DNA from: an uncultured Clostridia bacterium
GTDB taxonomy: Bacteria; Bacillota; Clostridia; Christensenellales; Aristaeellaceae
Direction of reading: 5' to 3'
Length of the DNA: 6,026 nucleotides
Assembly (NCBI GenBank): GCA_934631055.1
Contig: CAKTXP010000148.1
Coordinates: 1 to 6,026, forward strand
Position 1 is the first letter of the stretch. The number at the start of each line of letters is the position of its first letter. A program made the translations under genes and the position numbers. This document shows positions 5,853 through 6,026 of the stretch, in pieces. The notes below the pieces were generated by a model, which saw nothing but the letters and a program-made list of their open reading frames with translations, was not told the DNA's origin and made no database searches.

Positions 5853-5881
5853 ATCTTAAACCATACAAGACGATTTGTCAA
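5853..5881 (-). promoter_or_regulatory. aroF leader promoter
   Basis: A perfect -35 TTGACA (5881-5876), a 17-bp spacer and the -10 TAAGAT (5858-5853, 4 of 6 matches) lie on the minus strand. Transcription should start near 5846, giving a leader of about 230 nt before aroF. A short dyad, CCCA-TATT-TGGG (5883-5894), abuts the -35 on its upstream side. Confidence 0.85.
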
Positions 5882-5945
5882 CCCCATATTTGGGATTTAT
5901 CCAAATCCATCAGCTTTTCATTTCTCTATCTGCGCTTCATGTTTC

Positions 5946-6026
5946 TTACCTCGTCGATTCAAAGCTGAGTCGGGGCACAAGATATCGGGTCATCATAAAG
6001 CCGATCTTCCCGTCGATCAGCACATG
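5946..6026 (-). CDS. C-terminal end of a protein, probable bacterial SH3 domain (partial)
   Basis: An open frame enters from the right edge and ends at TAA (5948-5946), giving 26 residues that begin HVLIDGKIGFMMTRYL. The pattern hydrophobic-x-GKxGaMMTxYL resembles the last strands of bacterial SH3 (SH3b) domains, which commonly end in GYMMTxYL and occur in secreted or wall-associated proteins. The rest of the gene lies outside the window, so its function is unknown. It runs in the same direction as aroF, but aroF has its own promoter 65 bp downstream of this stop. Confidence 0.6.
   Translation of the reverse strand, partial: HVLIDGKIGFMMTRYLVPRLSFESTR

Noticed and set aside
5883..5908. Possible terminator after the right-edge gene: GGATTT-ATCC-AAATCC (5893-5908) and CCCA-TATT-TGGG (5883-5894)
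   Set aside because: The stems are only 6 and 4 bp, compete for the same bases, and have no T run on the minus strand. Terminator activity is not supported, though the second dyad next to the aroF -35 could be an operator.

Overview
The window looks like chromosome of a Gram-positive, Firmicutes-type bacterium, most likely a clostridial lineage with moderately high GC. The evidence is strong AGGAG-type ribosome binding sites, an AddB-type (not RecBCD-type) recombination subunit, a type I-beta DAHP synthase, and four copies of the parS palindrome TGTTTCACGTGAAACA, the ParB/Spo0J site usually clustered around oriC. The genus cannot be fixed from this sequence.

Layout, left to right. (1) 28-58 is an intrinsic terminator for the minus-strand gene that follows. 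(2) 76-3348 (minus) is addB, the Fe-S nuclease subunit of the AddAB helicase-nuclease, with an N-terminus that lacks a recognisable Walker A motif. (3) 3349-3591 is a divergent control region. It has four parS sites at 39-40 bp spacing (3368-3502) and a minus-strand promoter at 3537-3565 that would place the parS array inside the addB 5' UTR. A weaker plus-strand promoter overlaps it. (4) 3592-4440 (plus) encodes a calcineurin-like metallophosphoesterase. (5) 4445-4589 is a palindromic, multi-hairpin MITE/REP-like element between two convergent genes, and it may serve as the terminator of the gene to its right. (6) 4602-5615 (minus) is aroF, DAHP synthase, the first enzyme of the shikimate pathway. 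(7) 5616-5881 is the aroF leader region. (8) 5946-6026 (minus) is the C-terminal end of a gene that probably ends in an SH3b domain.

The most interesting part is the aroF leader, which reads as a complete ribosome-mediated attenuator. It has a consensus sigma-A-type promoter (TTGACA-17-TAAGAT) and a Shine-Dalgarno-preceded 26-codon leader peptide with five Phe/Tyr codons among codons 9-15. A 1:2 hairpin starts within those codons, followed by a competing 2:3 antiterminator and a strong 3:4 intrinsic terminator about 60 nt before the aroF start site. This predicts that aroF is transcribed when charged Tyr- or Phe-tRNA is scarce. It would add to the allosteric Tyr/Phe inhibition known for this enzyme class, whose N-terminal regulatory domain is present here. 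Firmicutes more often control aromatic genes by T-box or TRAP, so a trp/phe-operon-style leader peptide here is notable.

The second notable part is the regular parS array lying in an overlapping divergent promoter region. It ties a double-strand-break repair gene to the chromosome-segregation centromere and suggests the window is near the replication origin.
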